Assembly (NCBI RefSeq): GCF_015070375.1
Contig: NZ_JADCLL010000002.1
Coordinates: 62,001 to 126,000, forward strand
Reading direction: 5' to 3'
DNA from: Nocardioides kribbensis
GTDB lineage: Bacteria; Actinomycetota; Actinomycetes; Propionibacteriales; Nocardioidaceae
DNA: 64,000 bases
Shown here: positions 7,946 to 18,423 of the stretch, piece by piece
Layout of the letters: each line of letters opens with the position of its first letter
Numbering within the stretch: position 1 is the first letter of the stretch
Notes under the pieces: model-generated
Database searches by the model: none
The model's input: the letters and a program-made list of their open reading frames with translations, nothing else
What the model was told of the DNA's origin: nothing
Made by a program: the position numbers and the translations under genes

Positions 7946-9937
7946 ATGTCCTTGCTCGAACGACACTTCAACGACCCCCACACCGACCACACCGGCGCGC
8001 CCGCCGGCCAGACCGGCCGCGTCGTCTCCGCCGACGAGGTCCTCGACCTCACCGTGCGCAGCCGGGTCTCGCTGCCCGGTCCGCGCCCGCGCGAGATCGT
8101 CGCGGTGCTCGACCCCGTGCGCGCCGACCCCGAGGACGCGACCTCCTCGGTGCGCACCGAGGAGGAGGTGCTGGCGGCCGCCGCCGAGCGGCTGACCCGC
8201 CACCTCCAGCCCGGCGAGCTCGTCGCGCCCACCGACGACGGCCAGCTGCGGCTGCGGCTGCGCCACGAGGACAAGGCCGCGCGCCCCGAGCGCCTGCAGG
8301 CCATGGCCTACCACGCCGTCGAGGCGCTGGAGTCGGTCGACCACCGCGAGGGCGACCGGCCCGCGGTGCTCGACCTCGGCGTCGGCTGGGCCCCCGTGAG
8401 CCGCAAGCAGGACGCCCACCAGGCCGAGGAGTACGCCGCCTCCGCCGCCGCCGAGTCGGTCCTGCAGCGCGACCTGCAGCCGCGACAGCTGGGTCGTCAC
8501 CTGCGCGTGCGCCGCCCCCACATCGACTGGTGGTCGGCCGGCAACCAGGTCGCCATGGCCACCGTCGGGGCGGTCTTCCTGCCCTTCCTCGCCCTGGTCG
8601 GCCTCTACTCCTTCGGCCTCGACGTCTCCAGCGCCCTCTACTGGGTCCTCGTCGGGTCGCTGGGCGTGACCGCCCTGACGCTGTGGGCCGAGAGCTCCTA
8701 CGCCCTCGACCCGCCGCGGCTGCCGGCCCGCCCGAGCGCCCCGGCGCCGCGGGCGAGCGCCGTCATCGCGGCGTACCTGCCCAACGAGGCCGACACCATC
8801 GTCGAGACCCTCGAGACCTTCCTGGCCCAGGAGTACTCCGGCGGCCTGCAGGTCGTGCTGGCCTACAACACCCCCTTCGCCCTGCCGGTCGAGGACGACC
8901 TGCGCGCGATGGCCGAGGCCCACCCCGACCTGACCCTGCTCAAGGTCGAGGACTCGACCTCCAAGGCGCAGAACGTCAACGCCGCGCTGCGGGTGGCCGA
9001 GGGCGAGCTGATCGGCATCTTCGACGCCGACCACCACCCCATGCCCGGTGCCTTCGAGCGCGCGTGGCACTGGATCGGCGCCGACGAGGACCCCGCCGAC
9101 GTCGTGCAGGGCCACTGCGTCATCCGCAACGGCTCGGAGTCGGCCCTGGCCAAGCTGGTCGCGGTGGAGTTCGAGCAGATCTACGCCGTCTCCCACCCCG
9201 GCCGCGCCCGCCTCCACGGCTTCGGCATCTTCGGCGGCTCCAACGGCTACTGGCGCGCCTCGGCGCTCGAGCGGATCCGCCTGCGCGGCTCCTTCCTCAC
9301 CGAGGACATCGAGGCCTCGATGCGGGTGCTGGAGGCCGGCGGTCGCATCGTCAACGACCCGGGCCTGATCTCGCGCGAGCTGGCCCCCGAGACCCCCCGC
9401 GCGCTGTGGAAGCAGCGGATGCGCTGGGCCCAGGGCTGGTTCCAGGTCTCGCTGCGCCACCTCGGCCCGATCCTGCGCTCGCGCAGCCTCAGCCTGCGCC
9501 AGAAGATCGGCGCGTCCTACCTGCTGGCCTGGCGCGAGCTCTACCCGTGGATCTCCATCACCGCCTGGCCGCTCTTCGGCTTCCTGGCCTGGCGCGACGG
9601 CGGGCTCGACATGACCTCGCCGCTCTTCCTGCTCATCACCCTCTTCGTGAGCGTCTCGGGCCCGCTGCAGACGATGGCGGCCTACCGCCTCGCCGCTCCG
9701 GAGATCCGGGCCCACAAGGCGTGGTTCTGGGGCGCGATGGTGGCCAACCTGCTGCTCTACACCGAGGCCAAGAACCTCGTGAACCGCGTGGCCCAGCTCA
9801 AGCAGCTGCGCGGGGAGCACCAGTGGGTCGTCACCCCGCGGCGCTCGCGCGGCGACGAGGCCGCCTCCGCCGAGCAGCCCCCGTCCGACCGCACGACCGA
9901 CCGCACGTCCGCCGAGACCGAGGAGGTGGCCGCATGA
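7946..9937 (+). CDS. Membrane GT2 glycosyltransferase (cellulose-synthase-like)
   Basis: A 663-residue processive-type family 2 glycosyltransferase. Residues 1-190 are a soluble N-terminal region; two TM segments follow (about 200-245, including FLPFLALVGLYSFGLDV). The catalytic domain has ASAVIAAYLPNEADTI, the DxD-type IFDADHHP, the acceptor-site TEDIEASMR, and the processive QxxRW signature as KQRMRWAQGWF. C-terminal TM segments follow. The ATG at 7946 has GAGAGG 7 bases upstream. The next gene overlaps by 4 bases, so the two probably make one exported, acyl-modified surface glycan; the polymer is unknown. Confidence 0.88.
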   Translation: MSLLERHFNDPHTDHTGAPAGQTGRVVSADEVLDLTVRSRVSLPGPRPREIVAVLDPVRADPEDATSSVRTEEEVLAAAAERLTRHLQPGELVAPTDDGQLRLRLRHEDKAARPERLQAMAYHAVEALESVDHREGDRPAVLDLGVGWAPVSRKQDAHQAEEYAASAAAESVLQRDLQPRQLGRHLRVRRPHIDWWSAGNQVAMATVGAVFLPFLALVGLYSFGLDVSSALYWVLVGSLGVTALTLWAESSYALDPPRLPARPSAPAPRASAVIAAYLPNEADTIVETLETFLAQEYSGGLQVVLAYNTPFALPVEDDLRAMAEAHPDLTLLKVEDSTSKAQNVNAALRVAEGELIGIFDADHHPMPGAFERAWHWIGADEDPADVVQGHCVIRNGSESALAKLVAVEFEQIYAVSHPGRARLHGFGIFGGSNGYWRASALERIRLRGSFLTEDIEASMRVLEAGGRIVNDPGLISRELAPETPRALWKQRMRWAQGWFQVSLRHLGPILRSRSLSLRQKIGASYLLAWRELYPWISITAWPLFGFLAWRDGGLDMTSPLFLLITLFVSVSGPLQTMAAYRLAAPEIRAHKAWFWGAMVANLLLYTEAKNLVNRVAQLKQLRGEHQWVVTPRRSRGDEAASAEQPPSDRTTDRTSAETEEVAA

Positions 9938-11238
9938 GCTCGACCCTGACCTCACGTCCCACCGCACACCCCGACACCACGCAGGACACCAGCCAGGACG
10001 CCGGCCTCGCCACCGGCCCGACCGGCCGCACGCCGTCGCAGGACCCGGTCGCGGCCACCGCGTCGCCGTCCTCGCCGGTCTACCCGCTCGGCTGGCTGCG
10101 CGCGCTCGCGGCGCTGTCGGTCGTGACCTTCCACGCCTACCAGAACAACCGCTCGGGGCCCGACTCCGCCTGGCCCTTCAGCGGGATCGGGCACCAGCTC
10201 ATGGGCGGCACCGACCTCTTCGTCGACATGTTCTTCGTGCTCTCGGGGCTGGTGCTGTGGCTGCCGATCGCCCGCGCCGCCGAGCGCGGCGTGGCCAGCC
10301 GGTCGGGGCGCGCCCTGCTCTACCGGCGCATGGCCCGGCTGCTGCCGCTCTACGTCGTGCTCGTGCTGCTGGTGTGGTCGCTGACCAACCCGACCTTCCC
10401 CGGTCACTGGGTCGACCTGGTGACCCACCTGACCTTCACCCACATCTACAGCGACCAGTACATCTTCTGGACCAACGGCCCGGCCTGGTCGCTCGCGGTG
10501 GAGTTCCACTTCTACGTGCTCGTCGCGCTGAGCGTGCCGCTGGTCAACGCCGGTGTCCGCCGTGCCACCACCCGCCGCGGCCGGCTGGCCGTCGCCTCGG
10601 CGCTGCCCGCCGCCCTGGTGGTCGTGAGCCCGGTCTACCTGGCCTGGGCGATGCTCGCGGGCGTCCCCCACACCGACTGGTCGACGTGGTTCTCCCCGCT
10701 CTCGCGGGCCACCGACTTCGGCCTCGGCATGGGCCTGGCCCTGCTCGCGGTCGCCGGCGTCCGCCTCGGCGGCGCCGCCCGCGGGGCGCTGCTCGCCCTC
10801 GGGCTGGGTGCGCTGATCGCCCTGGTGATCACCCGCCCGCTCTCGGTGGCCGGCGAGTGGTGGCACCCGCTCTACGCCCTCGCCATCTGCGTGGCGCTGT
10901 CGTCGATCGTGCTGCACGACGGGCCCTACCCGTCCTGGCTGTCGTGGCGCCCGCTCGCCTGGCTCGGCGGCCTGGGCTACGGCATCTACCTCATCCACGA
11001 GCCGGTCATGCGCTTCCTGGGTTCCCTCGGCCTCTTCCCCGACCCCGCTCCCGGCTGGCGCTTCCTCGTCACCGCGGTGCTGGTGGCCGTGCCTTCGGTG
11101 GCGCTGGCCTGGGTCAGCTCGCGCACCGTGGAGGCCGCGGGTCAGCGGATGCTCGGTCTCATGGAGCGCGACGGCTCGCCGCGCGACTTCTACGCCCACC
11201 TCGAGGAGCCGGCGAGCGCCGGGTCCCGGCGCGCCTGA
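9934..11238 (+). CDS. Acyltransferase family 3 membrane protein
   Basis: A 434-residue integral membrane O-acyltransferase that usually acetylates exported sugars or lipids. About ten hydrophobic segments follow a 50-residue polar Thr/Asp/Gln-rich N-terminus. The early motif LSVVTFHAYQNN holds the family's conserved His, and FVDMFFVLSGLVLWLP and GYGIYLIHEPVMRF are typical. The ATG (ATGA) overlaps the glycosyltransferase stop and has AGGAGG at 9921-9926 inside the upstream gene, so translation is coupled. Likely modifies the product of the GT2 enzyme. A strong hairpin follows. Confidence 0.88.
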   Translation: MSSTLTSRPTAHPDTTQDTSQDAGLATGPTGRTPSQDPVAATASPSSPVYPLGWLRALAALSVVTFHAYQNNRSGPDSAWPFSGIGHQLMGGTDLFVDMFFVLSGLVLWLPIARAAERGVASRSGRALLYRRMARLLPLYVVLVLLVWSLTNPTFPGHWVDLVTHLTFTHIYSDQYIFWTNGPAWSLAVEFHFYVLVALSVPLVNAGVRRATTRRGRLAVASALPAALVVVSPVYLAWAMLAGVPHTDWSTWFSPLSRATDFGLGMGLALLAVAGVRLGGAARGALLALGLGALIALVITRPLSVAGEWWHPLYALAICVALSSIVLHDGPYPSWLSWRPLAWLGGLGYGIYLIHEPVMRFLGSLGLFPDPAPGWRFLVTAVLVAVPSVALAWVSSRTVEAAGQRMLGLMERDGSPRDFYAHLEEPASAGSRRA

Positions 11239-11253
11239 CGAGATCGACCCCGG

Positions 11254-11289
11254 CCACCCGGCCCCGGCCCGACGGCCGGGGCCGGGTGG
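11254..11289. terminator. Bidirectional terminator hairpin
   Basis: A perfect 16-bp stem (left arm 11254-11269, right arm 11274-11289) with the loop CGAC lies between convergent genes. There is no T-run, as is usual for actinobacterial hairpin terminators. Confidence 0.75.
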
Positions 11290-11328
11290 CTTCTGCGCGG
11301 GTGGCTTCTGCGCGGGTGGCTACTGGGC
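11284..11328. repeat. Three tandem copies of a 15-bp unit across a stop codon
   Basis: GGGTGGCTTCTGCGC occurs at 11284-11298 and 11299-11313; a variant copy at 11314-11328 carries the TAG stop of the minus-strand gene. Read in that gene's frame, each unit would encode Ala-Gln-Lys-Pro-Pro, and the variant differs by AAG to TAG. Confidence 0.7.
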
Positions 11329-13002
11329 GGGCGGCGCGGGCGGCGCAGGCGGCGGGGTCGTGGGCCGGATGCGCGTGCCGTCGGGCTCGGGACCGGTGCC
11401 GGGCGGACCCCAGCCGCCACTGGGAGGCTCGCCGGGGGCCGGGCCCCAGGCGGGGCGGGCCTGGTCGGCGTACGCCGGGGGCAGCGGGGGCAGCGGCTGG
11501 CTCGCGGGCCCACCACCGCGGCCGCCGGCGCGGGCCAGGCCGCCCGGTCCGCCGAGCGCGCGCAGCACGACCAGCACCAGCAGCGCCCCGCCGAGCGCGC
11601 CCAGGACGACGCCCCACCAGGTGGGGTGCTCGACGGCCAGCACGATCGTCGCCAGCGGGGTGACGGTCACGGCCATGGCCACCACCAGCACGCGGAAGCC
11701 CACGTGGCGGGTGAGCGCGGCGCAGGCCGACCAGCCGAGCATGAGCAGCAGGGCCAGCACGAGGACCACCCAGGCGTCGTCGTCGAAGCGGTCGACCCGC
11801 GGCACGGGGCGCCCCTGGTCGTCCAGGCTGAAGCCGGCCATCGCCCGCGCGAAGAGGCCGGTGACGGCCAGCACCCCGGTGAGCGTGGCGTAGCCGGCCA
11901 CCGTGAGCGCCCCGACCACCACGCCGCTGAGCGCACGGGTCGGCAGCAGCCAGCCACCGGCGGTGACCAGCACGGCGAAGAGCAGCAGCGCGACGGCGGG
12001 GCCGACCGCGCCGAGGTCGTCGCCGCTGTCGGAGGTGCCGAGCACGTCGTCGACGAGCTGGCCGTAGACGACGAAGAGCCCCAGCACGGCCACGACCACG
12101 AAGGGCGCCCGGCGGGTCAGCACGTAGCCGCCGGCGGCGAGGAGCACCGCGGCGAGACCCGCGAGGTAGAGGGTCGCGTCACTGTCGTCGAGGGCGACTC
12201 CCACCATGAGGGCCACCGCGAGGGCGCCGAAGGCACCCGGCCAGGAGACCAGGTCGTGGCGGTCGCGCCGGTCGTCGGCGCCGCCGGCGGTCCCGCCGCT
12301 GGCCGCGCCGCTCGCCGGGACGGACACCGGGCCGGTCGGGCTCGCGCCGACCGGGCGGCCGTGAGCGGACCCCGGGGCCGCGGACGCACCGGTCGCCACG
12401 GGGAGGCCCGTGCCCGGGCCGGTGGTGGCGGCGCCTGCGCGGCTGGTCACCACGCCGAGGGCGGCGACGCCCAGCAGACCGAGCGTCGCGAGCAGGCCGA
12501 CGACGTAGTTGGACCAGTCGAGCTCCTCGTCGAAGCGGGAGTAGAGCGTCGAGAGCACCACCGCGGTCGACAGCAACGCCACCCCGAGCCCGACCGCAGC
12601 GCGCTCCGGGTCCAGCGGCCCGTCGGCGTGCAGCCGGGCGAGCAGCGACGGGCCGGGCGGGTGCGCGGCTCCGCCCGGGTGTCCGACACCCGCGCCAGGA
12701 CCGGGGTACGCCGCTGCCGGCGGCGCCGACGGCGGGGCGCTCGGCGGCGCGCTCGCCGTCGGCGCGCTCGGCGGCGGCGCGCTCGGCGGCGGGGCGCTCG
12801 GCGGCGGGGCGCTCGGCCGGGGCCCGGTCGGCCCCGGGGCCGCGGACCCCGCCTGCGGGGGCCCGGACGGAGGCGGGTCCGCCGGGACCGGCACGGGGGC
12901 AGTCGGACCTGAGTCAGGCGGCGCGGGGGCGGGCGGACCGGACGAGCGCGGACTGGCGGGAAGGGGGCCGGTGGGGGGCCCGGCGTCGGGGGGCTGCGTC
13001 AT
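11320..13002 (-). CDS. Proline-rich multi-pass membrane protein of unknown function
   Basis: A 560-residue protein. The first ~130 residues are a disordered Pro/Ala/Ser tract with repeats of the type PPPSAP. About ten TM helices follow from AAVGLGVALLSTAVVLSTLYSRF onward, broken by a Gly/Ala/Thr-rich insert. The tail is again Pro/Gly-rich, ending APPAPPAQ. No catalytic motif was recognised. The ATG at 13002 follows TAGGCT by 6 bases, so the message is probably leaderless. Proline-rich cytoplasmic tails are common on actinobacterial membrane proteins contacting FHA or scaffolding proteins; here that is speculation. Confidence 0.75.
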   Translation of the reverse strand: MTQPPDAGPPTGPLPASPRSSGPPAPAPPDSGPTAPVPVPADPPPSGPPQAGSAAPGPTGPRPSAPPPSAPPPSAPPPSAPTASAPPSAPPSAPPAAAYPGPGAGVGHPGGAAHPPGPSLLARLHADGPLDPERAAVGLGVALLSTAVVLSTLYSRFDEELDWSNYVVGLLATLGLLGVAALGVVTSRAGAATTGPGTGLPVATGASAAPGSAHGRPVGASPTGPVSVPASGAASGGTAGGADDRRDRHDLVSWPGAFGALAVALMVGVALDDSDATLYLAGLAAVLLAAGGYVLTRRAPFVVVAVLGLFVVYGQLVDDVLGTSDSGDDLGAVGPAVALLLFAVLVTAGGWLLPTRALSGVVVGALTVAGYATLTGVLAVTGLFARAMAGFSLDDQGRPVPRVDRFDDDAWVVLVLALLLMLGWSACAALTRHVGFRVLVVAMAVTVTPLATIVLAVEHPTWWGVVLGALGGALLVLVVLRALGGPGGLARAGGRGGGPASQPLPPLPPAYADQARPAWGPAPGEPPSGGWGPPGTGPEPDGTRIRPTTPPPAPPAPPAQ

Positions 13003-13464
13003 CCCGGCAGCCTAGGGGCCGGCTCTTTACCTCCACAGCGTTCTTCGCGGCCCTGCCCCCGCCGCCCCGCTCGCGGCGCCACCTCGCAGGGTCCCCGCGC
13101 GGCGCCGCGGACCGCAGGTGTCCCGGGCTGCGCCGTCGCCCGAGTCCTCGGCCTGCCTGCCGACACCCCCGGGCCGCGACACGTCCTGAGGTTGAACGAA
13201 CGTTCGATCAACCCGACGCACTCCTCGACCGTCGGCGACACCGTGGCGCGGACGACACGGGACCCGCACGTCCCGGGTCGGACGAACGTTCGACCAACCC
13301 GACGCACTCCTCCAACGTCGGCCACTCCGCGGCGCGGACGACCCGGGGTCCGCGGCTGCGCCGCACCGCCGGGCGCGACCGGTCAGGCCGGGCAGGACGG
13401 GCCGTGGGCCGGGCCCCGGCCACGAGCGCGACTACCGCACCGACCGCACCGCCCATGCCGACGG
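13003..13464. other. 462-base intergenic region carrying an 86-bp repeat
   Basis: No gene supported on either strand: reading frames shift between the two repeat copies, because 86 is not a multiple of 3. The region holds the repeats described at 13190-13366. A weaker resemblance (CCGCAGGTGTCCCGGG near 13112) may be a decayed third copy. Confidence 0.6.
13190..13366. repeat. Two direct repeats (period 86 bp) each with a long palindrome
   Basis: The core CGAACGTTCG lies at 13197-13206 and again at 13283-13292, an offset of 86. Around the first, 11 of 12 pairs match out to GGTTGA/TCAACC; around the second, 11 of 13 pairs match out to GGGT/ACCC. Downstream flanks (CAACCCGACGCACTCCTC, then GGCGCGGACGAC) are also shared, so about 70 of 86 bases are recognisably the same. 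Operator-like or protein-binding DNA is likely. Confidence 0.75.
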
Positions 13465-14331
13465 TCAGCCGCGCAGGGCCGGCAGCACGTCGGCGGCCAC
13501 CTGCTCGAGGACCGCCTCGTGGCCGGCGTAGGGGCCGTCGGGGCGGGGCCAGTGCGTGATGACGTCGGTGAAGCCGAGCGCTGCGGCCCGCCCCGTCATG
13601 TCGGTGAAGACGCCGGCGCTCTCCAGCGAGAACTGCGGTGCCGAGTCGAGGTTGAGGTAGCGCGGCACCTCGGCGGGGTCGCGACCGTGCTCGACCAGCG
13701 CCTCCTCGAGGGTCCGCCGTGCCTGGTCGAGGCCGTCGAACCACGCGTCGAGGGTGTCCACGCGCGGACCCGTGGTGACCCACGCGTCGCCGGTGCGGGC
13801 GGCGAAGCGCAGCGAGCGGGGGCCGTTGGCGGCCACCACGAGGGGCACGTCGCGCAGCGGTGGCAGCGTGCGGGCGTCGCGCGCGGAGAACCAGCGGCCG
13901 TCGGCGTCGACGTGGTCCTCGGTGCGCAGCCGCACCAGCAGCTCGACGAACTCCTGGAACCGGTCGACCCGCTCCCGGGTGCTGAGCTCCTCGCCGCCGA
14001 GGATGCGCGAGTCGAGGTCGCCCCCCGTGCCGACACCGAGCAGGAAGCGGCCGCCCGACACGTCGTCGAGCGACTGCACGTCGCGGTGCAGGGCCACCGG
14101 GTGCCGGAAGTTGGGCGAGGAGACGAAGGTGCCCAGACCGATCCGCGCGGTGACCAGGGCGGCCGCGGTGAGGGTCGGCGTCGTGCCGTACCACGGCGAC
14201 TCCGGCAGACCGCCCCACACGAGGTGGTCGTAGGTCCAGGCGTGGTCGAAGCCCATGGCCTCGGCGGCCTCCCACCGCGGGCGCAGCTGGGCCCAGGGCA
14301 GCTCGGGCAGGATCGTCAGTCCGAAGCGCAT
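13465..14331 (-). CDS. LLM-class F420-dependent oxidoreductase
   Basis: A 288-residue luciferase-like monooxygenase fold enzyme. The N-terminus MRFGLTILPELPWAQL, then HAWTYDHLVWG, FVSSPNFRHPVALHRDVQSLDDVSGGRFLLGVGTGG and VVAANGPRSLRFAARTGDAWVT are family landmarks of the F420/FMN barrel. Substrate is unknown. The ATG at 14331 is chosen over upstream options because TAGAGT lies 7 bases before it (leaderless). It stands alone: repeat DNA downstream and a divergent-free upstream gap. Confidence 0.88.
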   Translation of the reverse strand: MRFGLTILPELPWAQLRPRWEAAEAMGFDHAWTYDHLVWGGLPESPWYGTTPTLTAAALVTARIGLGTFVSSPNFRHPVALHRDVQSLDDVSGGRFLLGVGTGGDLDSRILGGEELSTRERVDRFQEFVELLVRLRTEDHVDADGRWFSARDARTLPPLRDVPLVVAANGPRSLRFAARTGDAWVTTGPRVDTLDAWFDGLDQARRTLEEALVEHGRDPAEVPRYLNLDSAPQFSLESAGVFTDMTGRAAALGFTDVITHWPRPDGPYAGHEAVLEQVAADVLPALRG

Positions 14332-14383
14332 GCCCGCGACTCTAGGGGCTGGAGCCCCCGCCCGGTCGGGGCGGCGGCCCGTG

Positions 14384-14932
14384 TCAGCCGCGCGGGATCC
14401 AGACCGAGCTCCCGATCTCGCCCTGCGCGGTCTGCGGCGCCTCGTCGGAGTCGCCGCCGCCCGCGCGCTCGGTGAGCACGGAGAACCGGACGGCACCGTA
14501 GTCGCCGTCGTGCAGGCACGTCGAGGGCATCGACAGCCGCGCGACGTCGTCGGCCCAGCGCAGCCGCAGCCCGTCGCACTCCAGCGGCGCCTCGGTGGGC
14601 TCGCGGTCGGTGAAGGCGCCCTCCACGACCTCGGCGCTCACGTCACCGCTGCCGTTCTTGCGGGCGACCAGCCGCAGCCCGGTGTCGCCGCGGGGGTCCA
14701 GGCTCACGACCAGCACCCCGGACCGGTCGGCGGCGAAGGCCGTGCGCACGACGACGCGGCGGTCGTCGTTGGCGACCTTGACCCGGGTCACGTCGAGCCG
14801 CTTGGCGCCGCCGGCGTCACCGGTCGCGTCGGTGACGACCACCGTGGCGGCCGACGCCGGGGCGGTGAGGGCGAGCGGGGCGGCGACCCCGAGGACGAGG
14901 GCGGCGGCCGCAGCCGCGGGGAGGAGGCGCAT
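14384..14932 (-). CDS. Secreted protein of unknown function
   Basis: A 182-residue exported protein. MRLLPAAAAAALVLGVAAPLA...APASA is a classic Sec signal peptide, with probable cleavage near residue 28. The mature part is a beta-rich domain (VVVTDATGDAGGAKRLDVTRVKV) with two cysteines (PLECDGL, PSTCLHD), compatible with a disulfide. It resembles actinobacterial secreted proteins that begin with the D-x-TGD pattern. The ATG at 14932 is used: an upstream codon would place Gly-Ala-Arg-Thr before the signal, and CAAGGA lies just upstream. Confidence 0.75.
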   Translation of the reverse strand: MRLLPAAAAAALVLGVAAPLALTAPASAATVVVTDATGDAGGAKRLDVTRVKVANDDRRVVVRTAFAADRSGVLVVSLDPRGDTGLRLVARKNGSGDVSAEVVEGAFTDREPTEAPLECDGLRLRWADDVARLSMPSTCLHDGDYGAVRFSVLTERAGGGDSDEAPQTAQGEIGSSVWIPRG

Positions 14933-15064
14933 GGTCCTTGCTCCCACACCGGCGGCTCGGCGTCACGCGACACGCCGTACGGCGGCCCCGCGGCCACCCG
15001 CTGCCACCCGCTGCCGGGCGGCCGCAAGCCGGTCGCCGCGGTGTCGGCCGGTCCCCGCGGCCGG

Positions 15065-15886
15065 TCAGCCGGTGGCGCCGGGGTCCTCGAGCCCGGGCGG
15101 CGGCGGGTAGCCGTTGCCCTGCCCGTAGTAGTCGAGCCACACGTCGTCGCCGATCGCCGCGCCGGCCTCGACGTAGGACGCGCTGGTGCGGAAGCCGACG
15201 GCGGGATCGGCCGCGAGGTCGACCAGCCCGTCGGCCAGGGCCCGCTCGTCGCCGAGCTCCTCCTCGAAGAACGGTCCGTGGCTGCTGATCGTGACGGTCC
15301 AGCCGTCGTGGAGGCCGGCCACGCTGAGGGAGCCGGGATCCTCCTCGGGGTAGCCCGCCTCCCAGCTGAGCGCGGTGCGCACGCCTCCCGGACTCGACTC
15401 CTCACAGCCGGTGGCGAACCGCGTGGCCCGGCTGTTGCACGTGAAACGCCCGAAGGCCGCCGTACGCCGGCTGACCACGACCCTGACGTGGGTGCTGATC
15501 CCGCGGTCGTCGGGGAAGGCCACCTCCACCCCGAGGGCACCGTTCGGCACGCCGTCGCGGCGGAAGAGCGGCGCCGCGGCCGACGCCGGACGCCCGACGT
15601 GGTCGATCACCGCTGCCGCGAGGGCGCGAGGGGTCGTCGCCTCGGCGGTGGGGCGCTCGTCGTCGGACCGGTCGGCCGGGCCGGCGCCGCCGCCGCAGGC
15701 CGTCAGCGCCACGGTCAGGGTCGCGATCGCGGCGGACCAGCCTCTCCGCGAGGCGCCGCCGGGCCCGGTGCGGACGGGGCCCGACCCCCTCACCGCGGCG
15801 ACCGGCCCCGGTCCACGGCCCGCCGATCCCTCGCCCCGGCGCCGGGCGCGGCTCGTCCTGCGGGGGCCGGCGGGTCGCGGGGTCAT
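15065..15886 (-). CDS. Putative lipoprotein of unknown function
   Basis: A 273-residue protein with a lipobox (TVALTAC, Cys64) after a long Arg/Gly-rich leader. If translation starts at the in-frame GTG 15793, the leader is about 32 residues, a more usual lipoprotein signal. The ATG at 15886 has a TACCGT hexamer 8 bases upstream, so a leaderless long form is possible. The mature domain has FTCNSRATRFATGCEES with a Cys pair and acidic patches. No enzyme motif. It follows the secreted gene at 14384-14932 on the same strand; both may act at the cell surface. Confidence 0.65.
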   Translation of the reverse strand: MTPRPAGPRRTSRARRRGEGSAGRGPGPVAAVRGSGPVRTGPGGASRRGWSAAIATLTVALTACGGGAGPADRSDDERPTAEATTPRALAAAVIDHVGRPASAAAPLFRRDGVPNGALGVEVAFPDDRGISTHVRVVVSRRTAAFGRFTCNSRATRFATGCEESSPGGVRTALSWEAGYPEEDPGSLSVAGLHDGWTVTISSHGPFFEEELGDERALADGLVDLAADPAVGFRTSASYVEAGAAIGDDVWLDYYGQGNGYPPPPGLEDPGATG

Positions 15887-15993
15887 GCCCGGTGACGGTA
15901 GTGCCCCGGCGTCACGGGCGGGTCACGACTACGCGGGCTCGCCGCCCCGGGCCACGGCCCGGGAGGGATCTGGGGCGGGGGCCCGGGGCGGGC

Positions 15994-18099
<2,106 letters not shown>

Positions 18100-18190
18100 G
18101 CGGCCTGTCTACCAGCGTCCGCCGACGGCCCGGGGGCCGCCGTCCACAGGCCCGTCCGCCCGGCGCACCCCCGGGCCCGCGGCCCGCGAC

Positions 18191-18379
18191 TCAGAGGTCG
18201 TGGTCGCCCCCGGTGACCCCCTTGCCCATCGAGAAGCTCAGTGTGAGGCCGGCGTCGACGGGGAGGGAGGCTCCCTTCACGACGTACTCCGAGATCACCG
18301 TGGTGGCCGACTTCATCGCGGGACTGATCTCTCCGACGAGGTCGGCGAACCTGTCGAGGGAAGCCGAGAGACCCTTCAT
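18191..18379 (-). CDS. Small protein of unknown function (62 aa)
   Basis: A 62-residue ORF with coding-like GC bias at third positions, an N-terminal amphipathic helix (LDRFADLVGEISPAMKSATTVIS) and a Gly/Ser-rich C-terminus (SMGKGVTGGDHDL). No signal peptide and no TM segment. It is divergent from the membrane gene at 18424 and lies downstream of the RecQ promoter. Not recognised. I rate it likely real because the frame stays open with biased codons and the start is close to a divergent promoter. Confidence 0.5.
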   Translation of the reverse strand: MKGLSASLDRFADLVGEISPAMKSATTVISEYVVKGASLPVDAGLTLSFSMGKGVTGGDHDL

Positions 18380-18411
18380 GAACGTCCGGCACCCCGTGGC
18401 TACCTGGCCCC

Positions 18412-18417
18412 TAGGGT
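18412..18417 (+). promoter_or_regulatory. -10 of a leaderless transcript
   Basis: TAGGGT, then six bases, then the ATG at 18424. This is the same spacing class seen at many starts in the window. Confidence 0.6.
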
Positions 18418-18423
18418 GGCCGC

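Noticed and set aside
13197..13292. CGAACGTTCG cores taken as LexA (SOS) boxes
   Set aside because: Actinobacterial LexA boxes keep a 4-base spacer between CGAAC and GTTCG; here the halves abut, and no SOS gene is adjacent.
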